From Onchidella celtica (taxonomy: Eukaryota > Mollusca > Gastropoda > Systellommatophora > Onchidiidae), in NCBI GenBank assembly GCA_963931925.1, contig OZ007575.1:29113752-29177751 (forward strand): a stretch of 64,000 nt of DNA, given 5' to 3'. Within the stretch, counting starts at the first letter, position 1. The number at the start of each line of letters is the position of its first letter. The notes beneath the pieces were generated by a model. The model was not told the DNA's origin. It did not search any database and was given only the letters and a program-made list of their open reading frames with translations. Shown one piece after another: positions 27,670 to 40,271 of the stretch. The position numbers and the translations under genes were made by a program.

Positions 27670-30600
27670 TATGGAAAAATTATGCTATTTTATACCCCAA
27701 AAAAAGTGTCCAAGGTATCAAAGTATTCCAAAAAAAGAAGATTTGATATTTCATATTGTTGTGAAGGAAATACTGAAATTTTTCTTGACATATTGTGACT
27801 CCTTTTATTAGACTAAGACAGGCCAAAGTGGCATATGAAAGCATTGAAACTGAATGTCTTGACAACATTCTTATCGCACATAAGAAACTGTGTATTTCAG
27901 CAGCAGTTTTCTGCCTGCGGCTCCTCAAAAATTGCACTTGTATTTGACATTGGGAATTACAGATTTACCTTTTTGAAAGGAAAAAATTTGTACTACTGTT
28001 TCCTTTAGTGTTTCTGGTTATGGCTAACACAGCTTCTGTTATCTTTTGTCATGCCCATGCTTTTGCGATGCGCCTTAAAGTAAGGCAAAAGCATAGAATC
28101 ATTTTCTTTGGGTAGCTGGTGATTATTGCAAAGTGATACTACACAAATTGTTGGGTAAATGTCTGTTTTAGGTCATGTGTCCTTTCTTTCTCATTCTGCT
28201 CCTCATTTAGTTAACCTTCTGAAATATTAAAGCTTAATGTATGCAGCTCATAGCTTCATGAATTTTGCTAGCTGGGCTAATATCCGTGGATGATTGGCAG
28301 CTCCAACCACCTTCTTTTCTTTCATGCTAAAGTTCATCCTTTCATTTGGTAAGATTAGATTAGAGTGAAGTTGGTTGGTCAATATTTGCATGAAAAAGTT
28401 GTGTTAACTGTATGAATCTATATGAAGCTGCCACTAAAATTCAGTGCAGAGCTTGTGAAATCATGGGTATGTTCTTGTCTAGCCCAAGCTATTTTTCTTC
28501 TTTTGATACCAAAGGAATGTAGTAATCACAGGCTTTCACTTCACAGCTTGAGATGATGCTTTTAACAAACAGGCAGTTCATGATATTATACGTTTTAATT
28601 CTGTACCCCATGACAAAATGTTAAATGCATAATGATCTGTCAATGCTTGTCAGGTGTTCTTCTATCAGGATACAAAAAGCATCCCTCTTCATTTTTATTT
28701 TTGCTTGCAGTGCTTCGGCGTCTTTTGGAAATTTGAGGTGGTAAACCTGATGCAAAAAAAAATCTCCGCTATTGATATTTATGGTTCTCTGTTTTGTTCG
28801 CTTCCTTACATCTGAGACTGGCTAAAAGGCTATAAGTAAGCACCTGCATGTGTCTTTGAAGCATTTCTTTTGCTCTGTTTCACTCTCTTGTCGTACTTGT
28901 TATGTGTGCGGGTGGTTCGTGGGAGCTTCTGATAGGGTCTCCTTCTGTCCTATCATTCATTTGTATTCTGTCTATGTTCTTGCTTCTTCCTAGCCCAATG
29001 TGACCGTTATCGTGTCCACGTGCTTTCTCGAAACTCAAATTCAAACTCCTTATATGTGTGACTTGTGGTGAACAGCAGTACACCATTGGCTAATGGCTTG
29101 GTGGCCTAAGAAGTTGACAGCAAATCATGCATATGCTGAGATGATTAAAATACAAATAAAAAAGTCAAAGCAAGGATAAGATTTTTCTCCTGAAAATTTC
29201 ATTTCTTTGCTACCTATGACAATGCACAGAAGTGGTAGTGGAGAACATCCTGCTATTCCATCTGTACATTATTAGAAATTCCTTCTGGCTGCCCATCAGG
29301 ATAGGTCTGCACACGCTTTCACTATTTGCTTATGTGCAAAAATTATTTTATGCAGAATTTCTTTTGGGATGAAACATATCCAATAACAATAAAACAGTTA
29401 TAACAGCCTTATTATAATTTAAAGGAAAATTGTCACTTTTACGACATTAAATTGCATTGACAGAATTGTAGTAATAAACAAATGTCGGGATGTAAATCAA
29501 GATTACTGTAAATACAGCACAAACAAATTTTTTAAGGGAAATCTCAGTTGGTAGCAGTAAAGAATAGCTAGCTGTATTTGCTTCTTTCCCATATTTCTGT
29601 TTTTGAGCATAGTTGACACATGTTTTGTAAAGTGAGGGAATGCATTTTCCAGGCTTTGAACAAACTCACAATATAAACAATAAGCTGGAGACAAGAGATT
29701 TAAACAATGGCAAGTATGGCCTGTAAATTTCAGGAAGGAGTAAATGAATAAATAATGAATCCATCGCTAAAATTTGCAGATGAATTTTATAAAGAAAGAG
29801 CAGACATCAAAAGCAAGACATTGAAACATATTTATTTGCATTTGTTATGAAAATTCTGGATAGTATGATGCCATGCTTGCTGATGGCTGTACCAGCAAGA
29901 TGGCTGCTGGGTCAAAGGTCACTGCCAATCACTTTCAGCTTATATAGCTTTACTTAACCAAAGACTTTGAAATGTCTGCAATATTTTTGTTTCATGCTTA
30001 TGGTACTAAAGGCATCTTTATGAGATTGAGATTTTGGTAGTTCAAACAGGCATTTGCAGATTTAACTCTTCTCTTCCAATGCTGATTTTATGTTGTCACT
30101 GTTTTCTTTGTGGCAGTACTTGAATTGGCAGAAATTGGAGCCAGACATCAATTTCATTGTGATAATGACTGATATAGCCAGGCTTAAGACAGGTCTTTCT
30201 TTCTCCAGTTTTTTCTTCCAGGGCGAGAGAGAAAGAATGCAGACACCCTTCCTTCTTCTTATCAACAATTATATGATACAGATGATTTTGACTTGTCATT
30301 ATTCTTTTCTTGGGGGAAATTGCTTGTATTGGTTGCTTTGAGAAATTGCTTTGAGACAGTGACTCATTGAACTGGACCATGAAGCAGTCTTTAAAAGAAT
30401 GCATTGATTGGTCTCAAAATGGTTATCTTATGTTCTCCATGGTGATAGAATTTGTGCATGTGTTAGCTGTAGTAAACTATTGCTGTAGCATTTTCCACAA
30501 AATATTGTTGGAGTAAACTCTGTCCACATTGATAATGTTAGGCCTTGGGAGTAAGGAGCGAATTCAGTCATCTAACGGTCAATTATACTGTCTGTACTTC

Positions 30601-31620
30601 AGAACAGTGGCACCACAGGTTGTTGCTCGTGTAATTTTTATCAAGAGGGAAAGCTATTAATTATGTAGAAATAATCATTTAATTTTAACATGTAGCAGTC
30701 TTTACAAAACCAGTCTCTACTCTCTCTTCTTTCTGCACACTGCTGCATATACTAAGTCTGCTTCATGAAAATTTCAGCAGGTAGGCCTAATGTTCCTGAA
30801 ACTGTGACTCTTCTCTACAAATGCCATCTGATTTTTGGGCTATGTTATATCTCTTCAGGTTTTGTCCAGTAAATGCGGTTGTTCTTTCAGCCTTGTCAGA
30901 TTATTCATACCTGTGAGTGTGAGAAATATTCTATTTCCTTTTTCTGAAGCATATTCATTTACCAGGAAAACTGTCATATAATACAGTTAAACCTGCAGTG
31001 GGATGATTTATTGGCAGCAGAATGAATTACACCAACATGGATATCTAGAACGTCTTCAGACTGTTTCATGTTGACAGAGTATGAGTATGAAATGCACAGG
31101 TTCAGGGAAGTATGAGTATTTTTCCAAATAGTAAAGAGCTTGTGTTTGTTATTCCCAAGGGTCAAGGATGTGACTGTGAGTATTTATTCCATTAATGGAT
31201 AATCATGTCAAACTTTATTTCGCATGGTCATTTTAGAGATCTGAATGTTGATATTAACAATTTCGTTGTCCTATCGTACCTCTTTTGAGGCTGTGTGCTA
31301 GAAATTTTGGATTATCTTTTTTGAGACAGCATATTTCTACATATGTATGAATTGTCTTTTTAATAGTGAGATCCTCATAGTGCCACACTTTCATATTTTA
31401 GTGTAGACCACATCAGTAAACCATATTTCTTATTACAGGGAACATTATAATCAGTATTGAGCTACAGCAGTGTAAGACCCAAAACTCAGTTCAAAAGTCT
31501 CCTGAGTTCTTTTAGATATTTTTGTCCACACAAAATGGGTGGTTCCATTAACATTTTAGTAGTTGATGTTAGAGGCCAGGCAGCCCTTTTCCCTCATGTG
31601 GACAGTGTAGCACATTGTAG
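27670..31620. other. 4 kb intergenic stretch, nothing recognised
   Basis: AT-rich DNA. Frames are short and without family resemblance. No TIR pair, tandem array or RNA gene was found by eye. Confidence 0.4.
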
Positions 31621-32663
31621 TAGGCAGTCCAAACTGAGTTTTAGTTTTTATCACATCTCACCAGTTATTGTCTAATCTGATGAGCTTGCTTTTCCAAGAT
31701 TTTGATACCAAATTTATTATTCTGGCTTAAAGGCTGTGGAAGTTATGGCATTTTCAAAAGTGAAAAAACACTTTGAATTTGCTACCTTTTCCAAATTGCA
31801 CAATAGTCCAGCTTTGACCGCTCATAAAATGACGGTTTATTGAGTCATGGAATTAAAAATTCGTGGTTTGTTAAGTCAAGGGGGTGTACATTACGCTCAA
31901 TTTTTTTCGAGCGGTACAAATATAATACAAGCATTTCATTTTACTATTTTTAGTCATCAGACTTCATTCGACATCATTTTTTTGTGAACTCTTACAGTGG
32001 AGACAATAATAATGTTTTTGGTCTTTGTTTTTAAATTGAAAAAGAGGTCAACCGTGTCACCATTGACTAAGCGTCAGACAAAGGCAAAGAAATCAAGCAT
32101 TGGGTGGGTCTGTAAAAACAGTGGGTGCTTTACGCCGAAACATGCCCGATGTCTGATCTTGGCATACCCTTATAATGGAAAGGCTGAAATTTATTTGCGT
32201 ATAATTTTGATCCTGATCTGTTCAAGTTTCCGCTAGTTTCTCGGTCTACAAACTTTTCAACAAATGATTTTCAAAAGAATTTCAACTTAAAACACTTTGA
32301 AAAATACATGTAATTAAACCTCATTTATCTGGCTTTCTGTGCAAGTTATTTTCAAACCCGTACACAACATCGGCACGACGCTTTGTGACCCTTTATTATT
32401 AGGGGGTCAATTCGGTGGGCGCAGCTCAGATCAGAGCAAAAACGGCAAGACTATGTCCTGTTCAAGCTATAAAAATACTCAGGTAAACCTATTAAACAAT
32501 ACAAAAGGAAGTATATTTTGTCAGAGGAACGATTGAACTTTATTTTGATGCAGGATACATGTCGTTTCACATAAATACACTGCAGTATTAGCCTTGTAAT
32601 GTCGGCCTAAAATTATGCCAAAACGGGATTTTGCTCCTTTTGCGGGGCAGTTTGGACTACCTA
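31621..32663 (+). mobile_element. TIR element, TAGGYAGTCCAAACTG family, copy 1
   Basis: The ends are TAGGCAGTCCAAACTG and the inverse of TAGGTAGTCCAAACTG. The outer TA may be the target duplication. A second copy lies at 49579-50605 in the opposite direction and is recognisably homologous along its length, for example at GATGAGCTTGCTTTTCCAAG here and CCAAAACGGGATTTTGCTCC near the far end. There is no transposase frame, so it is non-autonomous, about 1.04 kb. Confidence 0.75.
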
Positions 32664-32756
32664 TTAACAGATATTGTCATTGGGATGTAAATCATGTGCC
32701 TGGTTCTCCTTCACTATCACTTTGAAAGATCAAGTTCAACATCCAAAAATCAAGCA

Positions 32757-32772
32757 AGTAGCAAGTTGAGTT
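32757..32772 (+). repeat. Target-site duplication of the LINE (left)
   Basis: AGTAGCAAGTTGAGTT here is repeated exactly at 36079-36094. The first few bases on the right may belong to the LINE's own TAG repeat tail. Confidence 0.8.
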
Positions 32773-35700
32773 CTGCTCCAATTGTTCATGCCTTGACGTG
32801 GAGGAGTGGCTTGCGTGTCCCAGTGATCCCAGGAGCTAAGCCAGCGGAGGCCTCGTGCCCCTGATAGCTTTAAGCAAGCTGGACAGGTCATGGGGGAAGG
32901 ACCAGACAAGATTGAACAGGTTCGGGGGTTGGGCGTAGGGCTAACAACCCTACCCTGAAATCCTTGTTGGGGTGACCTTACTTGGAGAAACAAAAATCGT
33001 TACGGAAACAGCAACATGGAAAAACCAACGTTCTGGATGTGATGGACCTTCTGAGTACCTCGCGACTCGTATGAATGCAAGTAGTGAAAGCCGAAAGGAA
33101 ACTGCTAGCAGGATGAAGGAGGAACTGAACACCGCCAAAACCAAGACCAGGATTGGATACTGGAATGTTAGAACAATGTATGAATCGGGTAAGTTAGCAC
33201 AAGTAACATCAGAGATGAGGCGCTACAACCTATACATCCTGGGTGTAAGTGAGAGCAGATGGACTGGATCTGGAAGGATCAAAACATCCACTGGAGAAAC
33301 CGTTCTCTACTCTGGAAGAGAGGATGACCAACATCATGGAGGAGTAGCCATCATCCTAAAGAAAGGACTGGACAAATGCTTGTTGGAGTGGAAACCAGTC
33401 AATAGCAGACTGATGAGGATGAGGATGAAAGGACAACACACAAACATCACTGTCATCCAATGTTATGCACCAACCAACGAAAACGACAACAACAGACAAA
33501 GACGACTTTTATGAACAACTCCAGGGGGAAATGGACATGACGCCATGGCATGATCTCATCATTGTCATGGGAGACCTCAATGCTAAGGTAGGTAAAGATG
33601 ATATAAATTATGAAAGAGTAATGGGAAAACATGGAACTGGAACAAGGAATGACAATGGAGAAAGGCTTGTGGATTTTTGTGCCTTGAACAACTTAGTCAT
33701 CGGAGGGACCCTTTTCACACACAGAGAAATTCACAAACTCACATGGAATTCTCCAAATGGAAGAGACAAGAACCAAATAGACCATTTGATGATCAACGGT
33801 ATGTGGAGACGATCCCTTCTAGATGTGAAAGTGAAAAGAGGAGCTGACGTAGCCAGCGACCACCATCTAGTGGCAGCACTTATCAAAATTAAACTGAACA
33901 AGACCGGAATCAAGACATCAAAGCAAAGACACCTTAATATTCAGAAACTGAGAGATGCAAGTGTTAGAAATGCCTTCAACATACAAGCCAAGAACCGATT
34001 CCAGGCTCTACGAGAGTCTGATAAGAACAACCCTAATGAAAGAGGAATCGATTCAGAGTGGAAAAGAGTAACTACAGTGTACACAGAGAGCAGTGTAGCC
34101 TGCCTTGGATTTAATGAGAAAGGGAAAAGCAAGGAGTGGATCCAACAAAGAACATGGGATGTGATCGAGGAGAGGAAAGTCATGAAAAAGAAACTCCTAC
34201 AAGTGAAATCGGAAAGGCTGAAAGAGAGGTACCAACATAGCTACACAGAGTTAAATAAGAAAGTGAAGAGACTAGTAAAGAAAGATAAACGAGAAGCCAT
34301 GGAACAGCTAGCGGCAGATGCGGAGGAGGCAGCAGCAAGAGGAGAACAGGGTAAGCTCCACAAGATCACTAAGCGCATTTGTGGCAAGTACGGTGGAAGA
34401 CCAAGTGTTCCAATCAAAGACAAGAATGGGAAACTACTGACTACAGAACGAGAACAGGATACACGCTGGACAGAGCACTTTCAGGAATTACTAAACCGGC
34501 CACCACCTGAAGATAGAATAATAATACAAGATGCTGCTGAAGACCTTGACATCAACATAGATCCACCAAAGAAAGAAGAGATAGTGGCAGCAATAAAGAG
34601 CCTAAAAAACAGCAAAGCCCCAGGAAAAGACAACTTGACTGCAGAACTGTTCAAAGCAGATCCGGATCAGTCAGCCACCATCCTTCAGCCACTGTTCACA
34701 GCTATCTGGGAAGCAGAAGCAGTACCAAAGGGCTGGAATGAAGGCAGAATAGTGAAAATACCCAAGAAAGGAGCAGTCAGCGATTGCAACAACTGGCGTG
34801 GTATCACTCTCCTTTCTATACCCAGCAAAATCCTTGCCAAGATCATTGTGCAACGTATGTCAGATGCTGTGGACAAGACACTGAGAAAGGAACAGGCCGG
34901 ATTCCGAAAGGGGAAAGGATGCATTGACCAGATCTTCACACTCCGAAACATCATAGAACAGTGTTCAGAATGGCAAAGGCAGCTCTATGTGAACTTCGTT
35001 GACTTCGAAAAGGCCTTCGACAGCATCCACAGAGAGAGTATATGGCGCATTCTTCGGCACTATGGGATTCCCAGCAAGCTTGTTGAACTCATCAAAAGCT
35101 TTTACAAGAACTTCAGTTGCAGTGTCGGAAACAGTGATGCATCCTTTGAAGTGAAAACTGGTGTACGGCAAGGATGTGTGATGTCAACAATTTTGTTTAA
35201 CCTCGTAATCGACTGGATTATGCGGAAAACTACAGAGGATGCACCAAGAGGCATCAGATGGACACTCTTCGACAACCTAGAGGATTTGGACTTTGCGGAT
35301 GACCTTGCACTATTGTCACATAGTCACCAACACATGCAAGATAAGACGCAGAGACTACATAATTTTGGATGCAAAGTAGGCCTTCGGATTAGCCAGAAGA
35401 AGACAGAGATTATGACCCTAAATGTAGACACTCCAGCACCAGTGCAAGTAGATGACAAGAACCTCACCACGACGGACAAATTTAAATACCTTGGTAGCAT
35501 TATCAGACCAGAGGGTGGCACAAAGGAGGACATCCAAAGTAGGCTGGGAAATGCAAGGGCTGTCTTTCAAAGTATGAGCAACATCTGGAAATCGACACAA
35601 TACGGCATCAACACCAAGATCAGACTGTACCAAAGCTGTGTCCTATCCACACTCCTGTATGGATCAGAGTGTTGGCGAATGACAGAAGGTGACCTCGCCA

Positions 35701-36080
35701 AGTTGTCTTCCTTCCACACCACATGTCTTCGTAGGATTCTCCGCATCTTTTGGCCAAACAAGATTTCTAATCAGGAACTACTAAGGCGATGCAAGCAAGA
35801 AGAAATAGCCAACATCATCACGAAGAGACGATGGAGATGGCTTGGACACGTGCTGCGAAAGGAAGCAAATTCTATAACCAAAACAGCACTTCAGTGGACA
35901 CCGGAGGGACGGCGCAAGCGAGGCAGACCCAAGGCAACCTGGCGGAGAACAATCGAGGCAGAGATGAAATCCTTCAATCACTCATGGGGAACTCTCGCAA
36001 AGATGGCCCAGGACAGACAGGGCTGGAGATCCTTTGTTGCTGCCCTAAGCACCAGTGGGTGCAACAGGAAATAGTAGTAG
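32773..36080 (+). mobile_element. RTE-clade LINE (SR2-like), near full length
   Basis: A 3.3 kb non-LTR retrotransposon. It has a 5' non-coding part of about 200-300 bp, an endonuclease plus reverse transcriptase frame, and a short (TAG)n tail at 36071-36080. It is flanked by a 16 bp target duplication. The single frame with N-terminal endonuclease, the small size and the microsatellite tail all fit RTE. The protein blocks resemble Schistosoma SR2 as I know it. Only one frame break is visible, so the insertion is fairly recent. Confidence 0.9.
32972..36074 (+). pseudogene. RTE endonuclease-reverse transcriptase, one frameshift
   Basis: The endonuclease part shows RIGYWNVRTMYESGK, ILGVSESRW, HHGGVAIILKK, CYAPTNE, MGDLNAKVG and the ASDHHLV block. 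The reverse transcriptase shows GKDNLTAELFK, PKGWNEGRIVKIPKKG, NNWRGITLLS, KEQAGFRKGKGCIDQI, VDFEKAFDSI, TGVRQGCVMS and the catalytic LDFADDLALL near 35290. The tail has WLGHVLRK and GRRKRGRPKATWRR. The frame shifts once, around 33485-33500 in an ACA/ACG-rich run: the first frame stops at 33514 and the second runs open to 36074. Otherwise no stop is seen. This enzyme nicks the target and copies the element's RNA there. Some LINEs live with programmed shifts, but a single-base change is likelier here. Confidence 0.9.
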
Positions 36081-36094
36081 TAGCAAGTTGAGTT

Positions 36095-39000
36095 ATGGGT
36101 GGTCTGTGAAAGTCCGGCTTTCAGAATGGGGCAAGATGCATTTATATCAAGTATTCGCATCTAAATTCAGAATTTCACATAAACCAGTGGAGATAAAGAA
36201 GAGCACAAACAATGTTGTGAGCTGGGTTCTTTTATTTAGTGACAAGCACTAGTGATAAATGCTTTAATGCAGTTTCTAGTTTTTACATTAGCGACACGTT
36301 GCTGTAAAGACATGGGATACTGTCATCTTTTTCTTTGCCACTTAATCTGTCTCAGAAAGCATTTTATGAAAGTCATGACCAAAATACGTGAAGCTTTAGA
36401 CAGTGACAGCTTCTGACCTGAGAACATTAAATTGAAACTTTTGCATCTGAAGTTAATTTGACATTTGGACATGGAAGGAGTTCATTACAAGCTTTATCAG
36501 TCCAAATTCTTCGTGGAGCCTACATAAAACCTTAAAATGCTATATGTACCCAGAAGAGAACCTTGCTGCTCAACTGTTACACATGAGACATTGTTTTGTT
36601 CAAGGAAGAAGAAAAGAAGTTATTTACAAAGAAACTTCATTTTTTTTAAAGGGAAAGCTTGACCTGTGGGGTTTAACTGGAATATAAACATGAGAAAAGG
36701 TGGTAGTATCCATAATTGGGTGTGGAACGCCACAAAAATCATGTTTGAAGTGCGATTTTTTAATCTAGACATAGTAGTAGTTTGGTGGTTGTGAGCCTTG
36801 CACATTGACAGGCAAATATTAACTGCCTTAATCTTCAGACCATCTCTTGGGGGTTATCATCATACTCATTTTTGACAACTTATTTCAAATATTGTTTTGA
36901 TTTGCCATTTTGTTTAAACATAACAAATATTTTTGATGACTGACAAGTTATCTAACTTCAGTTATTTTTTATTCTTTTTGAATTTATTGTTTAGTTTTCT
37001 TGTTTGTTTCTATTGTGGGGCTTTACTAGATGCAGCTTTTTATTGTCTTTTTGTCACATTTTTGCTTCATAAACATCATAAACCTTTGCAGAGGGTGTAA
37101 GATAATCTGGCAAAAGGGGGAAAAGCACATTTGTTGTGTAAAAGAGATACTAAACATTGTGGGTGTTGGCCTTACACAAACAAGTCTATGTGTTAATGTT
37201 TTTGTATCTATTATGTCTGAAAAGTGCAACAGACAGATCTTCATGTTTTCTTGTATGTATTATAAAGGTTGATATATCAAAGAATGTACCAAATGAAGAG
37301 GTTTATGCTAGACCATACATGATTCACAAAATGTTGGAGAGGTTGATGACACTATGGTGTGAATACAGGCCGTCCAAAATTCTTACTATTTTGTCTTATG
37401 CCTGTGCCTTGCTTAGCGACGGAGTCTCTTGTCCCATGATATAGAATGTATGTACAACCAAATCATACCTGGCTTTTTTTTGTTGCTGTTTTTGCCGTAT
37501 ATGTAAATAAATATATTGTACTGAATTATTATGTAACAGTGTATTTGTCAACCATTGTATGATTAAAGATTGGACTATTGAAGAAAAGCAAATTCTGTTA
37601 TCATAACAAATTTTAATGTCCTAAGCCTTTTGTTTTTGGACAGTTTTGTCCCTTATTAATAACATATGCCCTTCTTATGTTTGTTGATCTGAGTTTTGTT
37701 ACGTTGTTATGCATGTAATGTGTGCAAATGCTGCACCCTTCTGTTTTTAGCTAATGTTTACTGATTTTGTCTATTGTGGCTATAATAGACAATTGCAGTT
37801 GTATTATGAACAAGATATCTTTTGGCAGCACTTTCTTTGTATAGCAAAAGAGTAAAAATGTGAGCAAGCCCACTAACCTCAACGGAAGTCGCACTGGACC
37901 AAATGGGGAAAATGGGGAAAATCGCGATGAAAGACAAATAGATTTTTTTACGTTTTTTGTATTTTGGTTGATACTTAAAGTTCAACTGTCTCAAATCAGC
38001 CTCTAAATATGATAAAAATTGCTTTTAATGTCTTTAATTTTGCCGTTGACATCACAGCTCTAATGGGGTTCATTGAACTCCCCACAACTTCAAAATTAAT
38101 AAACCTATTGTCACAAAATTTTTACACAGCGTGTATCATGTATATTGGCATAGACATGCAAAATTTCAAAACCGTTGGTTAATTACAAGTACCTGATGCT
38201 AGGGAGATAGTAAGGCCATGCATCTCGTCGAGAGCGAAAATTGCTCCTCCATCTTTAATGGCGATTTTCTCAGAAGTTACGTCTGTTTTTTTACCCGGGG
38301 GAGGTGTCTTTAAAAAGCCATAACTTTGCCATAAAAAGGAGCACTGCAATAATTTTTTACACTTTGTTAAAGATGAAATTTCATACTTTATGGTGATATT
38401 CATAACTCAAAACTGAAAAAATGCTACTTCCGTTTTGAATCTCCACTTTTACTGGTGGCTATATTTTTTTTGGTTTTGTCATCCATAACCACTTTCTCTG
38501 TGCCTTGCCAAGGCCCTTAAGTCCTTGATCATTTTCAAGCAACAGCCTTAATTTGAACATTTTCTGTCTTCTTCATCTATTTGTACTGTATTTCCTGATG
38601 GCAGAAACCAAGAGATTGAAAAGAGAATTCCTTACACAGTCGTTATCAGGGTGTCGTGCTTACCTGAATTTCTTTTGTTTGATAACTTTTGTGGTATTTT
38701 TTTGGGTTTAGTTTGTACCAGTAATGTTCTTCAAATGAAGGCACAAAGTAACTGCTTTCTTTCATGCTGCAGAATTTTTCAAAGTATATTTTTATTCCTG
38801 CGTTAGCAGTCATTTGACACTCGTTTGTGGCCTTCTAATTAATATATGTTCAAAGAGGTGTCAAAAAGGTGCTTTCTGTGCAAATCCATAGCATTTAAAA
38901 CTGCATATGTTGAAAATATTTACATAAATAATAATGATGAATCTGTGACTGGATAGATAAGTAATTTACAAATAAATAAATAAATAAACCAAACTAGATC

Positions 39001-40236
39001 TAGTGACGAAGAGCTAGATGAGTAGGCTGTCATTTGGTTAGATGTATAAGGATCAACAAACAAGAGTGGTATGTATGTTGAAGCTGTCTTGATTTACGGA
39101 AAAATAAATAGACTAGCATAGAGTTAGATAGACTAAAAGACAAGGTGAAGGAGAATCAGATTGAAAGTGAGAAATGAAAATGAAAACATTAAATTGTTTG
39201 TCACATGGTGTCAAATACTTCATTTCAGCCTTGGATCAAATACATGAGATTTTTTATTTGTGGAATTGCAATGAAATATTTCTTTAGGTGGCCCATCCTG
39301 GAAAATGTGCAAAAATGCATCAGCAAACATATCTCAGATATAAAGACAGATTTCTCCTTCTGTTCGTTTGTTAAGTTCTTTCTATCTGGTTTATTTCCAA
39401 GTGTAATTACTGAAGCAAACTCCAGGTGAAATGATGGTATACATGTATTCTGTCTTTTTCTCTATGACTGAAACCACTTGAGATCAAATCATCAGTATTG
39501 AAAAATGTGTCTGAGCCTATTTCGCATTCTTTGGTTGAAGGCATGTAAAAAACTTATTCGTAATACCATCAAAATATCTTTGTACTATCTTATTACATTT
39601 ATGCAATGTAATTTTATCGCGCTATCAGTTTTCGCATAGGTGATTTGGTTTTCAAGTTATTTTAGTTGATGGAAGTGGTAGGCTTTCAACTTCTCTGAAA
39701 ACAGTTTACCTATGAGGGGGTAAAAAGTCAACTACCAATGTTTAGGTTTTCAACTCTTTGTTATTTTCATAATGTTTAGCTGTCATAAACACGTTTGTTT
39801 TATTTTGTTTTTTTAGAAATCACTTTAAACCATGCATTTGTATACAGAATTGAAGCTTTGCATACCTTTGGGGTCATACATTTTTATTTCATCCAGAGCA
39901 AATCCCTTGTGTGGTTTGATACATGTACTGATAATACATGTAATGTCAAACTGGCACCATGTATGTAAAATAAGTACATATTTATTGTAGTCATTTTGAC
40001 ACATCCCAGCTTATTTCATGAAATATTGGTTAAAGTAATAGGTGCTGGCTGATGTAAGTGACATCATGTACATTAATTTTGTGCTTTTACAGTGTAATTT
40101 ACAGCTCTGATCAGGGGGGACTGATACAGCAAGCAGTTTGGTCTTTGAATGCTATCCTTTTTTCCAGTGTCCTTCTTTAGGACCATTCTATTCTTCACCA
40201 TGAATATAAATAAAAATTTTATTCAGTTATCATTCT
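36095..40236. other. 4 kb intergenic stretch, nothing recognised
   Basis: AT-rich. I looked for exons, TIRs and SINE heads and found none that I could support. Confidence 0.4.
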
Positions 40237-40271
40237 TTGTGTATGTGTGTGTGTGTGTGTGTGTGTGTTTG
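40237..40271. repeat. GT microsatellite
   Basis: A run of GT dinucleotides, slightly interrupted at both sides. Confidence 0.9.

Noticed and set aside
35324-35761. Minus-strand frames opposite the LINE
   Set aside because: They are shadows of the reverse transcriptase frame on the plus strand.
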